From Chitinophaga terrae (ex Kim and Jung 2007) (lineage in GTDB: Bacteria > Bacteroidota > Bacteroidia > Chitinophagales > Chitinophagaceae): DNA of 64,000 nt. The notes below the pieces were generated by a model. That model was not told where the DNA came from. It was given only the letters and a program-made list of their open reading frames with translations, and did no database searches. Below are positions 17,187-26,502 of this stretch, one piece after another. The position numbers and the translations under genes are program-made. Positions within the stretch are counted from its first letter, which is position 1; each line of letters starts with the position of its first letter. The stretch lies in NCBI RefSeq assembly GCF_900107795.1, contig NZ_FNRL01000001.1:306544-370543 (forward strand), written 5' to 3'.

Positions 17187-20100
17187 TTAGAACTGTACGT
17201 TTAACCCGATTGTATAGTTCCTGGTAGACGGGTAAGTACCCAGATCGATACCGGAAGCTGTAGCCCCGTTCTGTTCCCCGATCTCAGGGTCCAATCCCGA
17301 ATACCCGGTGATGGTAAAGAGGTTCTGACCACTTACATATACCCTCACTTTACCAACATGCAGGCGCTTAGCTATATCAGCAGGCAAAGTGTAGCCCAGC
17401 ATCAGGCTGCGCAGGCGCAGGTAACTGCCATCTTCCACATAATAATCAGAAGGACGGGTATTGCCGTTCACATCTTCCCTTACCGCACGGGCATAAGTGG
17501 TAGAAGGATGGGTTGGAGTCCAGCGGTTCAGGTACCATTCTTCTCCCACGTTCTGCACGCCTACTCCGCCGTTGGTAGCAAGACTTTCCAGGTTCCTTCT
17601 CGCATAGTTCAGGATATCGTTGCCTACAGAGTAGTAGAAGAATAAGCTCAGGTCGAAGTTCTTGTAAGCCGCATCGTAATTCAGTCCGCCGTAAAATTTG
17701 GGAATAGGGGAACCGATGATGGTCCTGTCGGCATCGGTGATCTTGCCGTCGCCATTCAGGTCAATGAACTTGCGGTCGCCGGGCGAAGTAGTGGAAGCCT
17801 GGTAGTAAGTAGTTTGACCGTTGTTGTTTTTGGTAGCTATTGCATTCAGCTCATCGATCTCCTGTTGGGTTTGAAAAATGCCGCCGTTCTTAAAGCCATA
17901 GAAAGCGCCCAAGGAGTTGCCGAGCGTGGAGTAGCTGTATACCTGCCAGGTATTGCCGCCATAATCAGGGAACCCGAGGTTGGAGAAGTTGCTCTGCCCT
18001 GTTTGTCCCGGCGCCAGTTTCAGTATTTTATTCTTTACAGTAGTAACATTGCCTGCGATCTCCCAGGTAAAATCGCCTGTAGTTTTACGGTAGCTGAGCG
18101 CGAGCTCAACTCCTTTGTTTTCGATGCTTCCAACATTCCTGGTAGCATTAGGGAAGCCGGTTTGCGCCGGAACATCCACTTTCAGCAGGAAGTCGCTGGA
18201 TACACGCCTGTAATAATCGGCAGTCAGGCTTAACCTGTTATCGAGTACGCTTACTTCCAGGCCTACGTTGCCCTGTTTGGAGGTTTCCCATACCAGGTTA
18301 GGATTAGGCAGATCCTGTAGGGTGATGCCGTCGTAGAACACTTTGGTAGCGCCGAATACATAACCGCGGTTGTTTTGTGTTGTACCCGAACCATAGTTGC
18401 CCTGGTATTGGAAAAGACCAATGTTCTGGTTACCTGCGGTACCGTAGCTACCACGGATCTTCAGGTCGTTCAGCCAGGTAAGCCCTTTCATAAAGGATTC
18501 GTCGCCCAGGCGCCAGGAGGCGGAAACAGAAGGGAATACGCCCCATTTATGCCCGTCGGCAAACCTGGAAGATCCATCCCGTCTTACCGTTCCGGTGATG
18601 ATATATCGATCCATTAATTTATAGGTGAGCCGTCCGAACTGCGAAGCCAGCGACCAGGTTTCCTGGTTGCCATAAATGCTGGCCAGGCGTTGTACAGACC
18701 CCAGGTCTCTCAGTTCGTCACTTACCATCTGTGAACCGTTGGCCCCTATCTGGCGGAAAGTGTTTTTCTGGGAAGAGACGCCGCCGACAAAGTCGATGTT
18801 ATGGATCTTGTTGAATGTTTTCGTATAGGCGACAGTGTTCTCCCAGAGCCATTCGAACGAGTTGTTCGCGCTTTGGCTGTAGAAAGGATAAGCAGCCGGC
18901 TCCACCCTGTTGTTGGTTGGAGTAAAGTAATAACCGGAGTAATCGCTGAAGTTGATACCGAAATTGGTTTTCAGTCTTAAGCCGCTTACAGGGGTCACTT
19001 CCAGCGCAGATGCCGCCAGCAGGTTGTTGGATGCATTGCGGGTATCCTGGGTTTCTATATCGGCAACGATATTATTGCTTCCCGATGTCACTGTTTTCCC
19101 TTTGGTATAAAAACCATAGTTGCCATTGGCATCTTTTACTTCATCTGTCAGCGGGTTGCCTGTCATGGTCGGGATCAGTTTCGTCAGGTTGCCGATACCT
19201 GTCAGGCCGCTGCCCAGCCGTACAGTTCCGTCTGTGCGGGCGTATTTCACGCTGTTATTCACCTTCAGCCAGGAATTTGGCGTATAGTCAAGGTTCAGGC
19301 CTGCGTTATATCTTTTATAGTAAGAAAGCATTATCACGCCCTTATGATCTACCATGCCTGCAGAAAACGCCGTTTGTACTTTGTCGTTACCTCCGCGCAG
19401 CGCGATGTTGTAGTTCTGTCTTAAGCCCTGCTGGTATACTTCGTCCTGCCAGTCGATGTTCCTTAACGAAGCGGGGTCGCTCCATTCGGGCAATACTTCG
19501 TAGTTAGACTGCCGGGCAATCTCTGTGGCAAATGGCCCGAACTGCTGTGCGGTAAGCACCCTGTATTTTTTAGGTTTGGATTGAAAGCTGTTCACGGCAT
19601 CGAGGGTTACCTGTATGCCATCTTTGCGTCCGCGTTTGGTAGTGATCACCACTACCCCGTTAGCAGCGCGGTTACCGTAAATGGCAGTAGCGGAAGCGTC
19701 TTTCAGCACATCTATCGTGGCAATATCGGAAGGGTTGAGGTTAGATAAGCCGCCCGACAAAGGATACCCATCTACTACATACAGCGGGGAGTTATCGCCG
19801 AAGGTGCCTATACCGCGGATGCGTACAGATACGGCGGCGCCGGGAGAACCGTCGTTATTCGTTACCTGTACCCCGGTTGCACGGCCCTGCAAGGCCTGGT
19901 CGATAGTGGTAACAGGTACTTTTTCGATCTGTGCAGCGCTTACAGAACTGATAGCGCCTGTGAGGTCTTTACGTTTTTGCGTACCGTAACCAACTACAAC
20001 CAGTTGTTCCAGGTTCTTCGCAGTGCTTTCCATTTGGATGTCTATATTCATCCGGTTGTTTACCCTTACTTCCTGGGTAGCGAAGCCGAGGGCGCTGACA

Positions 20101-20363
20101 ATAAGTACGGCATTCGGGGAAACGTTCAGCGTAAATTCGCCCTTGTCGCCTGTCTGTGTCCCGGTGGCTGTTCCTTTAACCTGGACAGTAGCCCCCGGGA
20201 TACCGGCGCCATCCCCGGTTACCCGTCCTCTTACTGTTCCCTGCTGGGCAAAGAGCCATTGACAAGAGAAAAGAAAAACGACACACAAAAAGCCAGTTTT
20301 CCTGCTTTTATACTCGTGTGCATATGAAGAAATAATCCTCCACAGGGATAAAGAAATGTTCAT
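17187..20363 (-). CDS. SusC/RagA-type TonB-linked transporter of the GH30 locus
   Basis: A 1058-residue transporter with a long N-region (about 22 residues) before the hydrophobic signal core, cleaved near WLFA-QQG. The regulatory-like domain (GTVRGRVTGDGAGIPGATV) is at 42-115, the linker LVVVGYGTQKRKDLTG at 121-136, the plug with DASATAIYGNRAANGV, and the barrel ends in YTIGLNVQF. It lies downstream of the hybrid sensor gene (261-bp gap with a terminator), as in sensor-controlled polysaccharide utilization loci, where the sensor directly activates the susC promoter. Confidence 0.95.
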   Translation of the reverse strand: MNISLSLWRIISSYAHEYKSRKTGFLCVVFLFSCQWLFAQQGTVRGRVTGDGAGIPGATVQVKGTATGTQTGDKGEFTLNVSPNAVLIVSALGFATQEVRVNNRMNIDIQMESTAKNLEQLVVVGYGTQKRKDLTGAISSVSAAQIEKVPVTTIDQALQGRATGVQVTNNDGSPGAAVSVRIRGIGTFGDNSPLYVVDGYPLSGGLSNLNPSDIATIDVLKDASATAIYGNRAANGVVVITTKRGRKDGIQVTLDAVNSFQSKPKKYRVLTAQQFGPFATEIARQSNYEVLPEWSDPASLRNIDWQDEVYQQGLRQNYNIALRGGNDKVQTAFSAGMVDHKGVIMLSYYKRYNAGLNLDYTPNSWLKVNNSVKYARTDGTVRLGSGLTGIGNLTKLIPTMTGNPLTDEVKDANGNYGFYTKGKTVTSGSNNIVADIETQDTRNASNNLLAASALEVTPVSGLRLKTNFGINFSDYSGYYFTPTNNRVEPAAYPFYSQSANNSFEWLWENTVAYTKTFNKIHNIDFVGGVSSQKNTFRQIGANGSQMVSDELRDLGSVQRLASIYGNQETWSLASQFGRLTYKLMDRYIITGTVRRDGSSRFADGHKWGVFPSVSASWRLGDESFMKGLTWLNDLKIRGSYGTAGNQNIGLFQYQGNYGSGTTQNNRGYVFGATKVFYDGITLQDLPNPNLVWETSKQGNVGLEVSVLDNRLSLTADYYRRVSSDFLLKVDVPAQTGFPNATRNVGSIENKGVELALSYRKTTGDFTWEIAGNVTTVKNKILKLAPGQTGQSNFSNLGFPDYGGNTWQVYSYSTLGNSLGAFYGFKNGGIFQTQQEIDELNAIATKNNNGQTTYYQASTTSPGDRKFIDLNGDGKITDADRTIIGSPIPKFYGGLNYDAAYKNFDLSLFFYYSVGNDILNYARRNLESLATNGGVGVQNVGEEWYLNRWTPTHPSTTYARAVREDVNGNTRPSDYYVEDGSYLRLRSLMLGYTLPADIAKRLHVGKVRVYVSGQNLFTITGYSGLDPEIGEQNGATASGIDLGTYPSTRNYTIGLNVQF

Positions 20364-20535
20364 AAACGATGGAATTTTTAATGTGAATTGTTACCGGCAC
20401 CAATCTGACCGGGTGAGCAAAATTAGGCGGAATTCATACTGGGCATGGTATCGGTATGTTGAAGATAAGGGATCGGAATGTTGCCTGCGAAGGGGTACTA
20501 TAGCCCCTGGCAGCGCGGGGAACAGGGTTAAATGC

Positions 20536-20583
20536 AAAACGCGGAGCGCATGCACACAAGTTGTTGCATACGCTTCGCGTTTT
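20536..20583 (-). terminator. Terminator after the hybrid sensor gene
   Basis: On the minus strand the stem AAACGCGAAGCGTATGCA / TGCATGCGCTCCGCGTTT (two G-U pairs) runs into TTTTGCATTT about 40 bp after the sensor stop codon. It separates the sensor transcript from the susC promoter region. Confidence 0.75.
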
Positions 20584-20624
20584 ATGGTATTAGCTGCCTT
20601 GTAATGAGAAAGACTGTCGTTTTT

Positions 20625-23600
20625 TCAGGATAAATTTATCTCCTGTCCCGCGGTTTGTTTCTGGAATTGCGAGGGAGTGACACCGAAAGTTTCCTTGAAG
20701 TACATGGAAAATTTCTTCGGGTTATTAAACCCTACTTCATAAGCTACTTCAGCAATGGTTAGCTGGCTTCTTTCCAGGAGTTGCCGTCCTCTTTTGATCC
20801 GGATGTCGCGGATGAATTCCTGCGGCGAGCGGCCGGTCAGCGACAGCAGTTTCCTGTACATGCCCGCCCGATGCATGAAAAGTTCTTTGCTGAGTTCTTC
20901 CACGGTGAATTCTGTATTGCCCATATTCTTTTCAAGAACAGCCAATACCTGTTGCAGGAACTGCTCATCGGCAGGTGTGATATTAACTTCTGCCGGCTGC
21001 AGATCAACCTGGGGCCGTTGTTTCTTTCCTGTTGCCCGGTGCCGGGCTACCAGGTTGCGGATCTTGGATGCAAGTATCTCGTAGGTAAAAGGTTTTGTCA
21101 TGTAATCGCTCACTCCCAGCCTGTAACTTTCCAGCTGCATATCTTCATCTCCTACAGCCGTAAGCAATATCACCGGCACGGCGGCAAGCGCAGGATGCAT
21201 TTTGATCCTGCGGGCCAGTTCTATCCCATCCATTAACGGCATCATCACATCGCTGACCACCAGGTCGGGTTTCCACCTGCCCAGTTCCTCCCAGGCTTCC
21301 TGTCCGTTGGCGCATGCCACTACTTCATACTCCAGGTTCAGGTTATCTTTCAGGTAGAAGCGGAAGTCGTCGTTATCTTCTACCAGCAGAACGGATGGGC
21401 GGTTTTTGGAAGATGGTTTTCTTGTTTTGCCGGCAGCTTCCAGCTCCGGCGGTTTTACTGCTTCAGGCGCAGAGCGCCACAGCAACGGGAGCGTTACCGT
21501 GAATGCAGCTCCTTTCTCTGGCTGGCTTTCCACGGCAATAGTTCCTCCATGCAGCTTTACAAATTCTTTTGTTATGGCCAGCCCTATTCCGGTTCCCGGA
21601 TGCATGATGTTGGCAGGAACATCATGCTGGAAAAATCTTTCAAAGATATGTTCCTGTTTATCCGGCGGTATGCCCATACCAGTATCTTCTACTCTTATCT
21701 TCAACACTTCTCTTCCTTCTTCAGTTAAAGGACCTTCTACCTGTACCCTGATGATCCCACCGGCGGAAGTATATTTGAAAGCGTTGGATAAGAGGTTGAA
21801 TAATATCTTTTCCAGCTTATCCCAGTCGAACCAGGCCGAAAGGCTCTCCCGGCGCCAGTCTGTTACCAATGCAATCTTTTTCATCTCTGCCACATCGGAA
21901 AAAGAGTTGCAGATATCTTTCACGCAATGAATAACGTCGCCTTCTGTTGGCTGCAGTTTGAATTCGCTGACTTCCATCTTCCTGAAATCCAGCAACTGGT
22001 TTACCAGGTTAAGCAGGCGTTTCCCGTTCCGCTGGATCAGCTGGAGCTGTTTGCGCTGCGCAGGATCTGCAGCTGTATTAATGATCTTATCCAAAGGCGC
22101 GAGTATCAGGCTCAGCGGAGTTCTGAACTCATGGCTTACATTGGTGAATAACTTTGTTTTCACGGCATCCATGGCCAGCACTCTTTCCCTTTCTGTTCTT
22201 TCCTGTACCACAGCGAACCTCATTCTCTCTTTTTCTATCACATAACTTCTTGCCATGTATAACAGGCCGGCGGCCAGCAAACCATACAGCACAAACGCGA
22301 AAGGCGTTTTCCAGAATAAAGGGGTGATGGTGATCTTCAACACCTTCTCGTTATTCCCCCATACCCCGTCGCTGTTCGTGGCTTTTACCCTGAAATAATA
22401 AGTGCCGGGATCCAGGTTGGTATAGGTCACCTTCCTGTTGGCGCTGTTGGTATAGGTCCACTGGTCGTTGAATCCTTCCAGTTTATAGGCATATTGATTA
22501 TTTCCTGAAAAGTCCAATGCTGCAAATTCTATAGAGAAGATATTTTCGTTATGCCCCAGCGTAATGGCGGAGGTAAAAGGGATGGCTTCTTTCAGCACCA
22601 CGTTTTTATTGAGTTGCTGGCCTACCCCGATCTCGTTGTTGAAAATATCAATATTGGTAAATACCAGCGGCGCCTCTGTAGTCCGTATGTTTACTTTATC
22701 CGGATCTATGATATTGAATCCATTGGCTCCGCCAACATACACCAGTCCTTCCCTGCTCAACATGGCGGCGCTTTCATTGAATATCTTTCCCTGGATATTA
22801 TTGCTGCTGTTGAAATTGCGTACATCCAGCGACACTACTTCTCCTCCCTCCCGCTTAACCAGCAGCTGGCATAAACCTTTGGCAGTTGTCATCCAGGCGT
22901 TATCATGTTTATCGATCAGGAGAGATAAAATAGTATTATCCGGAAGCCCGTTATCAACAGTCAAGCGCCTGAACTTACCTGTACGGGGATTAAAAACATT
23001 AAGTCCAACGCGGGTAGCAACCCAGATCAACCCTGTCTTATCTTCAACGATATCGCGTATATGATCATGTGTCAGGCTATTGGGATCGCTGGTATGTTTG
23101 TAATGGGTGAACTGATCTCTTGCGGGATTGAGCATTTCCAGCCCTTCTGAAGTGCCGATCCAGAGATTGCCCCTGCTGTCTTCCAGCATGGTAGGGATAT
23201 AGTTGGAATGTATAGACAGGAGAGAAGGATGATCGATGGCATAGCGATAAAACCTGTTGGTAGCAGGATCGAACCTGTTCACTCCCCCCAGCAGCGTACC
23301 AATCCAGAGAACATGGTTGCGGTCTTCCATGATGTGCCAGATCCTGTCGTCGGCCAGCGAGTAAGGGTCGGCGGGGTTATGCCTGAAAACTTTGAATTCT
23401 TTCCCGTCGAATACATTCAGTCCGCCCATGAAGGTGCCTATCCATACTTTGCCTTCATGATCCACACAAAGGCTGACAATGATATTGCTGCTAAGACTGC
23501 GGGGGTTATGCGGATCGTGCAGGTAGCGGGTGAATTGTTGCCTGGCCCTGTCGAAATATATCAACCCGCTGCTATTGGTACCTATCCATACGTTTCCCTT

Positions 23601-24728
23601 TGCATCTTCTGCAAAGCAGTTGATATCATTGTCCGGCAGGCTGAATTTATTTCCCGGTTCATGACAATACAGTTCGAAACGGGTGCTTTGCTGGTCCAGG
23701 AAGTTCACGCCTTTTTTGCCTGTGCCTATCCAGATAATACCCTGCCTGTCTTTGAAGATGGTTTCTACGCTGTTGTAGCTAAGGCTGTTCTTATCGTTTT
23801 CTTTGTTCACCAGGTAGGTGACCAGGGCCGGGTTAGCTGCATCCACCACGTTGATACCGCCATGATCTGTTCCTATCCAGATATCGCCGTTCCGGTCTTC
23901 CACGATTCCCTTGATAAGGTTATCATTCAGCCGGTTATGGGAGTTGCTGTGATAGTACAACGTTTGCCTGGTTTGCGGATCAATTTTCAGTACGCCCGTT
24001 GGATCGTCGACGGTATAGCACCAGATATTGCCAGGTTTATCCACATATATCCTGTAGTTGTTGTGTTTTCCCCGGAAGAAGTCCTTTAGTTGTTCATTCA
24101 CCAGCAGCGCTTTGCAGCTCATCCCATCTACCTTAACCAGCGTACCGTTGGCCAGCGCTACCCAGATATCCCCCTGTTGATCTTCGCTGCAGGATGTATA
24201 GGAGTTTCCTCCCGGCAGGCGGAAATTACGGAGTTCCCCGGTTGTGGGCGTGAAACAAAATAATCCTTCCTGCTGGTAAAGGAACCAATACCTGTTTTGT
24301 TTGTCTTTCAATATGTTCAGCACCCTGGCTGGCGGCAGTCCCAGTTCTTTCAAACGTTGGGCAAAGTGCCTGTCGAATTTCTCGGTAGCGGGGTTGTAGA
24401 TGGCTACGGCATTTATTCCTTTGGCGCCTACCCACATTTTATTTCCCGGGAACGGGAGGATATCTGTGATAAAGTTATCTTCCAGGGAAGTAGAATCGGC
24501 GGGCAGACTGGTAAATATCCTGCAATTGTGGCCATCATAGCGATTGAGTCCTGCTGCGCCGCCAAACCATACAAACCCGGTTTCATCCCTGTAAATGGCA
24601 TAAACCTGGTTATGAGACAACCCGTTGTCGATATCGAGATGGGAAAAATTATAGTTACGTTGCTGTGCAAACAACGACAATGACATCAATAAAAGCAAAA
24701 CTAGTACAACGTGGCACCTGGATGGCAT
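20625..24728 (-). CDS. Hybrid two-component sensor/regulator (HTCS)
   Basis: A 1367-residue single-polypeptide two-component system. The order is signal peptide (1-21); periplasmic Reg_prop beta-propellers (about 25-690) with repeated D-x-x-G-x-I/V-WIGT motifs; Y_Y_Y domain (about 730-802); one membrane helix (about 808-830); histidine kinase with H866 in SHEFRTP, N-box LLSNAFKYT and G-box EDTGMGIPPD; receiver domain with D1160 (VVSDVMMP) and K1212 (YMTKPF); and an AraC helix-turn-helix (about 1270-1360). All key residues are present. Such proteins bind an oligosaccharide in the periplasm and activate the adjacent susCD operon, here the SusC, SusD and GH30 genes downstream. Confidence 0.95.
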   Translation of the reverse strand: MPSRCHVVLVLLLLMSLSLFAQQRNYNFSHLDIDNGLSHNQVYAIYRDETGFVWFGGAAGLNRYDGHNCRIFTSLPADSTSLEDNFITDILPFPGNKMWVGAKGINAVAIYNPATEKFDRHFAQRLKELGLPPARVLNILKDKQNRYWFLYQQEGLFCFTPTTGELRNFRLPGGNSYTSCSEDQQGDIWVALANGTLVKVDGMSCKALLVNEQLKDFFRGKHNNYRIYVDKPGNIWCYTVDDPTGVLKIDPQTRQTLYYHSNSHNRLNDNLIKGIVEDRNGDIWIGTDHGGINVVDAANPALVTYLVNKENDKNSLSYNSVETIFKDRQGIIWIGTGKKGVNFLDQQSTRFELYCHEPGNKFSLPDNDINCFAEDAKGNVWIGTNSSGLIYFDRARQQFTRYLHDPHNPRSLSSNIIVSLCVDHEGKVWIGTFMGGLNVFDGKEFKVFRHNPADPYSLADDRIWHIMEDRNHVLWIGTLLGGVNRFDPATNRFYRYAIDHPSLLSIHSNYIPTMLEDSRGNLWIGTSEGLEMLNPARDQFTHYKHTSDPNSLTHDHIRDIVEDKTGLIWVATRVGLNVFNPRTGKFRRLTVDNGLPDNTILSLLIDKHDNAWMTTAKGLCQLLVKREGGEVVSLDVRNFNSSNNIQGKIFNESAAMLSREGLVYVGGANGFNIIDPDKVNIRTTEAPLVFTNIDIFNNEIGVGQQLNKNVVLKEAIPFTSAITLGHNENIFSIEFAALDFSGNNQYAYKLEGFNDQWTYTNSANRKVTYTNLDPGTYYFRVKATNSDGVWGNNEKVLKITITPLFWKTPFAFVLYGLLAAGLLYMARSYVIEKERMRFAVVQERTERERVLAMDAVKTKLFTNVSHEFRTPLSLILAPLDKIINTAADPAQRKQLQLIQRNGKRLLNLVNQLLDFRKMEVSEFKLQPTEGDVIHCVKDICNSFSDVAEMKKIALVTDWRRESLSAWFDWDKLEKILFNLLSNAFKYTSAGGIIRVQVEGPLTEEGREVLKIRVEDTGMGIPPDKQEHIFERFFQHDVPANIMHPGTGIGLAITKEFVKLHGGTIAVESQPEKGAAFTVTLPLLWRSAPEAVKPPELEAAGKTRKPSSKNRPSVLLVEDNDDFRFYLKDNLNLEYEVVACANGQEAWEELGRWKPDLVVSDVMMPLMDGIELARRIKMHPALAAVPVILLTAVGDEDMQLESYRLGVSDYMTKPFTYEILASKIRNLVARHRATGKKQRPQVDLQPAEVNITPADEQFLQQVLAVLEKNMGNTEFTVEELSKELFMHRAGMYRKLLSLTGRSPQEFIRDIRIKRGRQLLERSQLTIAEVAYEVGFNNPKKFSMYFKETFGVTPSQFQKQTAGQEINLS

Positions 24729-24862
24729 AATGTGCTTAAAATATTATCGTGATTTTGGCAAAAAAACATTGAAATAAGCGCTGGTAATGTACTAAAAAAT
24801 TCCGTCGCCCCTGTTTTTAAGCATACAAATCGGTAATTCCTGCTAAAAAAGTATCAACTTTA

Positions 24863-24876
24863 ATGCAAAGTTGCAT
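24863..24876. promoter_or_regulatory. Palindromic operator candidate between HTCS and lysR
   Basis: ATGCAA-AG-TTGCAT is a perfect 6+6 inverted repeat of T-N-A type in the 237-bp divergent region, about 90 bp before the lysR start and 135 bp before the sensor start. This is the form and place expected for a LysR-type autoregulatory site. Binding is not shown by sequence alone. Confidence 0.45.
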
Positions 24877-24965
24877 AAGTTAATTTTATACAAAATCATT
24901 CAGGGAAGGCGATATAATTTCTTACCTTAAACAGGAGGAATATTGTTTCATTTAAACAGGAAATC

Positions 24966-25865
24966 ATGATATCGAACCGTCACCTCGTTTTCATGGAAGT
25001 AGCCCAGCAGAAAAGCTTCTCCAAGGCCAGCCAGGCGCTTTTTATCTCGCAGCCTGCGGTTAGTGTGCATATCAAAGGACTGGAAGAGCATTATAAAACG
25101 AAGTTGTTCGAGAGAAAAGGATTGCAGATAGAGCTGACGGAAGCCGGCCAGTTGCTCTATAACCGCTTGCTCACCGTGCTGCATATACAGCAGGAAACGG
25201 AGTTCGATATTTCGGTGATCCACGACCAGCAACAGGCTACAGGCGTACTGAACCTGGGAGCCAGTACCACGGCTGCTTTATATATCCTGCCTAAGGTAAT
25301 GTCGGCGTTTCACCGCGAATATCCCCTGGTTAATATCACCCTGCTGAACCGCAACAGTGAAATTGTATTACAGGCATTGCTGGATAAAGAAATTAACATT
25401 GGCGTAACAGAAGAGAAAGGACAGTTGAGCAATATCACTTACCAGTCATTTCTGAAAGACCAGATCGTGGCAGTATGCAGCAAACATAATCCCCTGGCCA
25501 GGAAAAAACCTTACCAGCCTAAAGATCTGCTGCAAATGCCGGTAGCGATACGGGAACGAGGCAGTGGTACGCTGGAAGCCATTAAACAGGGTTTGCAACG
25601 CAACAAGATCAGGCTAAACGACTTGCAGATAAAAGTAAGGTTGGGTGGTACGGAAGCGCTGAAAAATTTCCTGCTCGAATCCAACTGTGTAGGATTCTTA
25701 TCTACCCGGTCTATCGCCAAAGAATTGCAGCATGGAGAGCTGACAATATTGTCATTCGACAATTTACGTATAGAACGTAATTTTTATTTCATACAAAGGA
25801 AGGGAGAAACCAGCGAATTGAATAAAAGATTCATCAAAATGGCCAAATCCATTTATAATTATTAA
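24966..25865 (+). CDS. LysR-family transcriptional regulator
   Basis: A 299-residue regulator. The N-terminal winged helix-turn-helix is clear (HLVFMEVAQQKSFSKASQAL and SQPAVSVHIKGLEEHYKTKLFER, residues about 5-60), followed by a linker helix and a periplasmic-binding-like effector domain (about 90-295) beginning GVLNLGASTTAALYILP. It resembles the CysB/CbbR/YeiE branch, but the effector cannot be named. It is divergent from the HTCS gene and 77 bp (counted from the coding start given below) from a small gene in the same direction. A palindrome in the shared upstream region is its likely site. Confidence 0.92.
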   Translation: MISNRHLVFMEVAQQKSFSKASQALFISQPAVSVHIKGLEEHYKTKLFERKGLQIELTEAGQLLYNRLLTVLHIQQETEFDISVIHDQQQATGVLNLGASTTAALYILPKVMSAFHREYPLVNITLLNRNSEIVLQALLDKEINIGVTEEKGQLSNITYQSFLKDQIVAVCSKHNPLARKKPYQPKDLLQMPVAIRERGSGTLEAIKQGLQRNKIRLNDLQIKVRLGGTEALKNFLLESNCVGFLSTRSIAKELQHGELTILSFDNLRIERNFYFIQRKGETSELNKRFIKMAKSIYNY

Positions 25866-25912
25866 TTATAGGTTATAAGATTATTATATAGCCATAATTA
25901 TAAGGTAAGGCC

Positions 25913-25920
25913 TACTTTTG
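25913..25920 (+). promoter_or_regulatory. Bacteroidota -7 promoter element (TACTTTTG)
   Basis: An exact match to TAnnTTTG in front of the small gene. A transcript from it would begin after the first possible ATG (25922), so it argues for the downstream start at 25943. No clear TTTG -33 box was seen at the usual distance, so the promoter is tentative. Confidence 0.4.
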
Positions 25921-25942
25921 AATGACACAAAAATGCCGGTTT

Positions 25943-26209
25943 ATGAACATGCTTTTTTATTATGACGAGTTATACCATGCAGCCGTCGAACGAATCAATA
26001 AGTTAGTTGACCTTTCTGTAGCCCAGAAGAACATTTTATTACAACGTTTGCAACAAACGCCATTCCTGTCCACTACCACAGAGGACATTGAACTGGTTAC
26101 CAATAAGATCCTTCACTCCCTTGGCGCCGTTCTTTGCCCAGAAGCATATGCTGACTATGCGGGCAACGGCAAACTCCTGGAAATGGAGATGCTCGACAAC
26201 GGCGAGTAA
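25943..26209 (+). CDS. Small hypothetical protein
   Basis: An 88-residue soluble, acidic protein from the ATG at 25943 (the open frame also has an ATG at 25922, but that lies on top of a -7-like element). It is mostly helical (YYDELYHAAVERINKLVDLS, EDIELVTNKILHSLGAVL), with no signal peptide, cysteine motif or named domain that I recognise. It follows lysR in the same direction and its 3' end faces palindromic repeat copy 2. Function unknown. Confidence 0.55.
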   Translation: MNMLFYYDELYHAAVERINKLVDLSVAQKNILLQRLQQTPFLSTTTEDIELVTNKILHSLGAVLCPEAYADYAGNGKLLEMEMLDNGE

Positions 26210-26224
26210 TTTCATGCAGAGGGG

Positions 26225-26404
26225 GTTTCACGCAAAGAAGCTAAGGAGCAAAGAAGCATAAGAGGTTTTGACCGAAGCGAATTTTAAGAAAGCAAAGGAG
26301 TTGACGATAATGTTATATAACACAATCGTCAACTCCTTTGCTTTCTTATTTTCCTTAAAATAATATCTTATGCTTCTTTGCTCCTTAGCTTCTTTGCGTG
26401 AAAC
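26225..26404. repeat. Palindromic repeat element, copy 2
   Basis: A 180-bp element. The outer 39 bp of each side form a perfect inverted repeat (starting GTTTCACGCAAAGAAGCTAA, ending with the complement). The inner stem CAAAGGAGTTGACGAT / ATCGTCAACTCCTTTG flanks GTTATATAAC. Each outer arm is itself two tandem units of about 17 bp built on GCAAAGAAGC-(A)TAAG. It sits between the convergent small gene (ends 26209) and the DUF92 gene (ends 26503). About 100 bp right of it hold nothing recognised. Confidence 0.9.
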
Positions 26405-26502
26405 TACCTGCAAATGTTGATGTTCGGCGGTTGGCCTGCCTTTCCTGCGAGGTAGCAACGGATAATATACCGTTATACAGGTGGGTTAACAACATTTTCT
26501 TT

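Noticed and set aside
23208..24089. Plus-strand open frame of 293 codons inside the hybrid sensor gene
   Set aside because: It is antisense to the propeller repeats of the sensor, whose domains are continuous; the repeated codon pattern explains the open frame.
26225..26404. Palindromic repeat interpreted as an insertion sequence or CRISPR
   Set aside because: There is no transposase or target-site duplication that I can define, and no regular repeat-spacer array; the pattern is one large nested hairpin per site.
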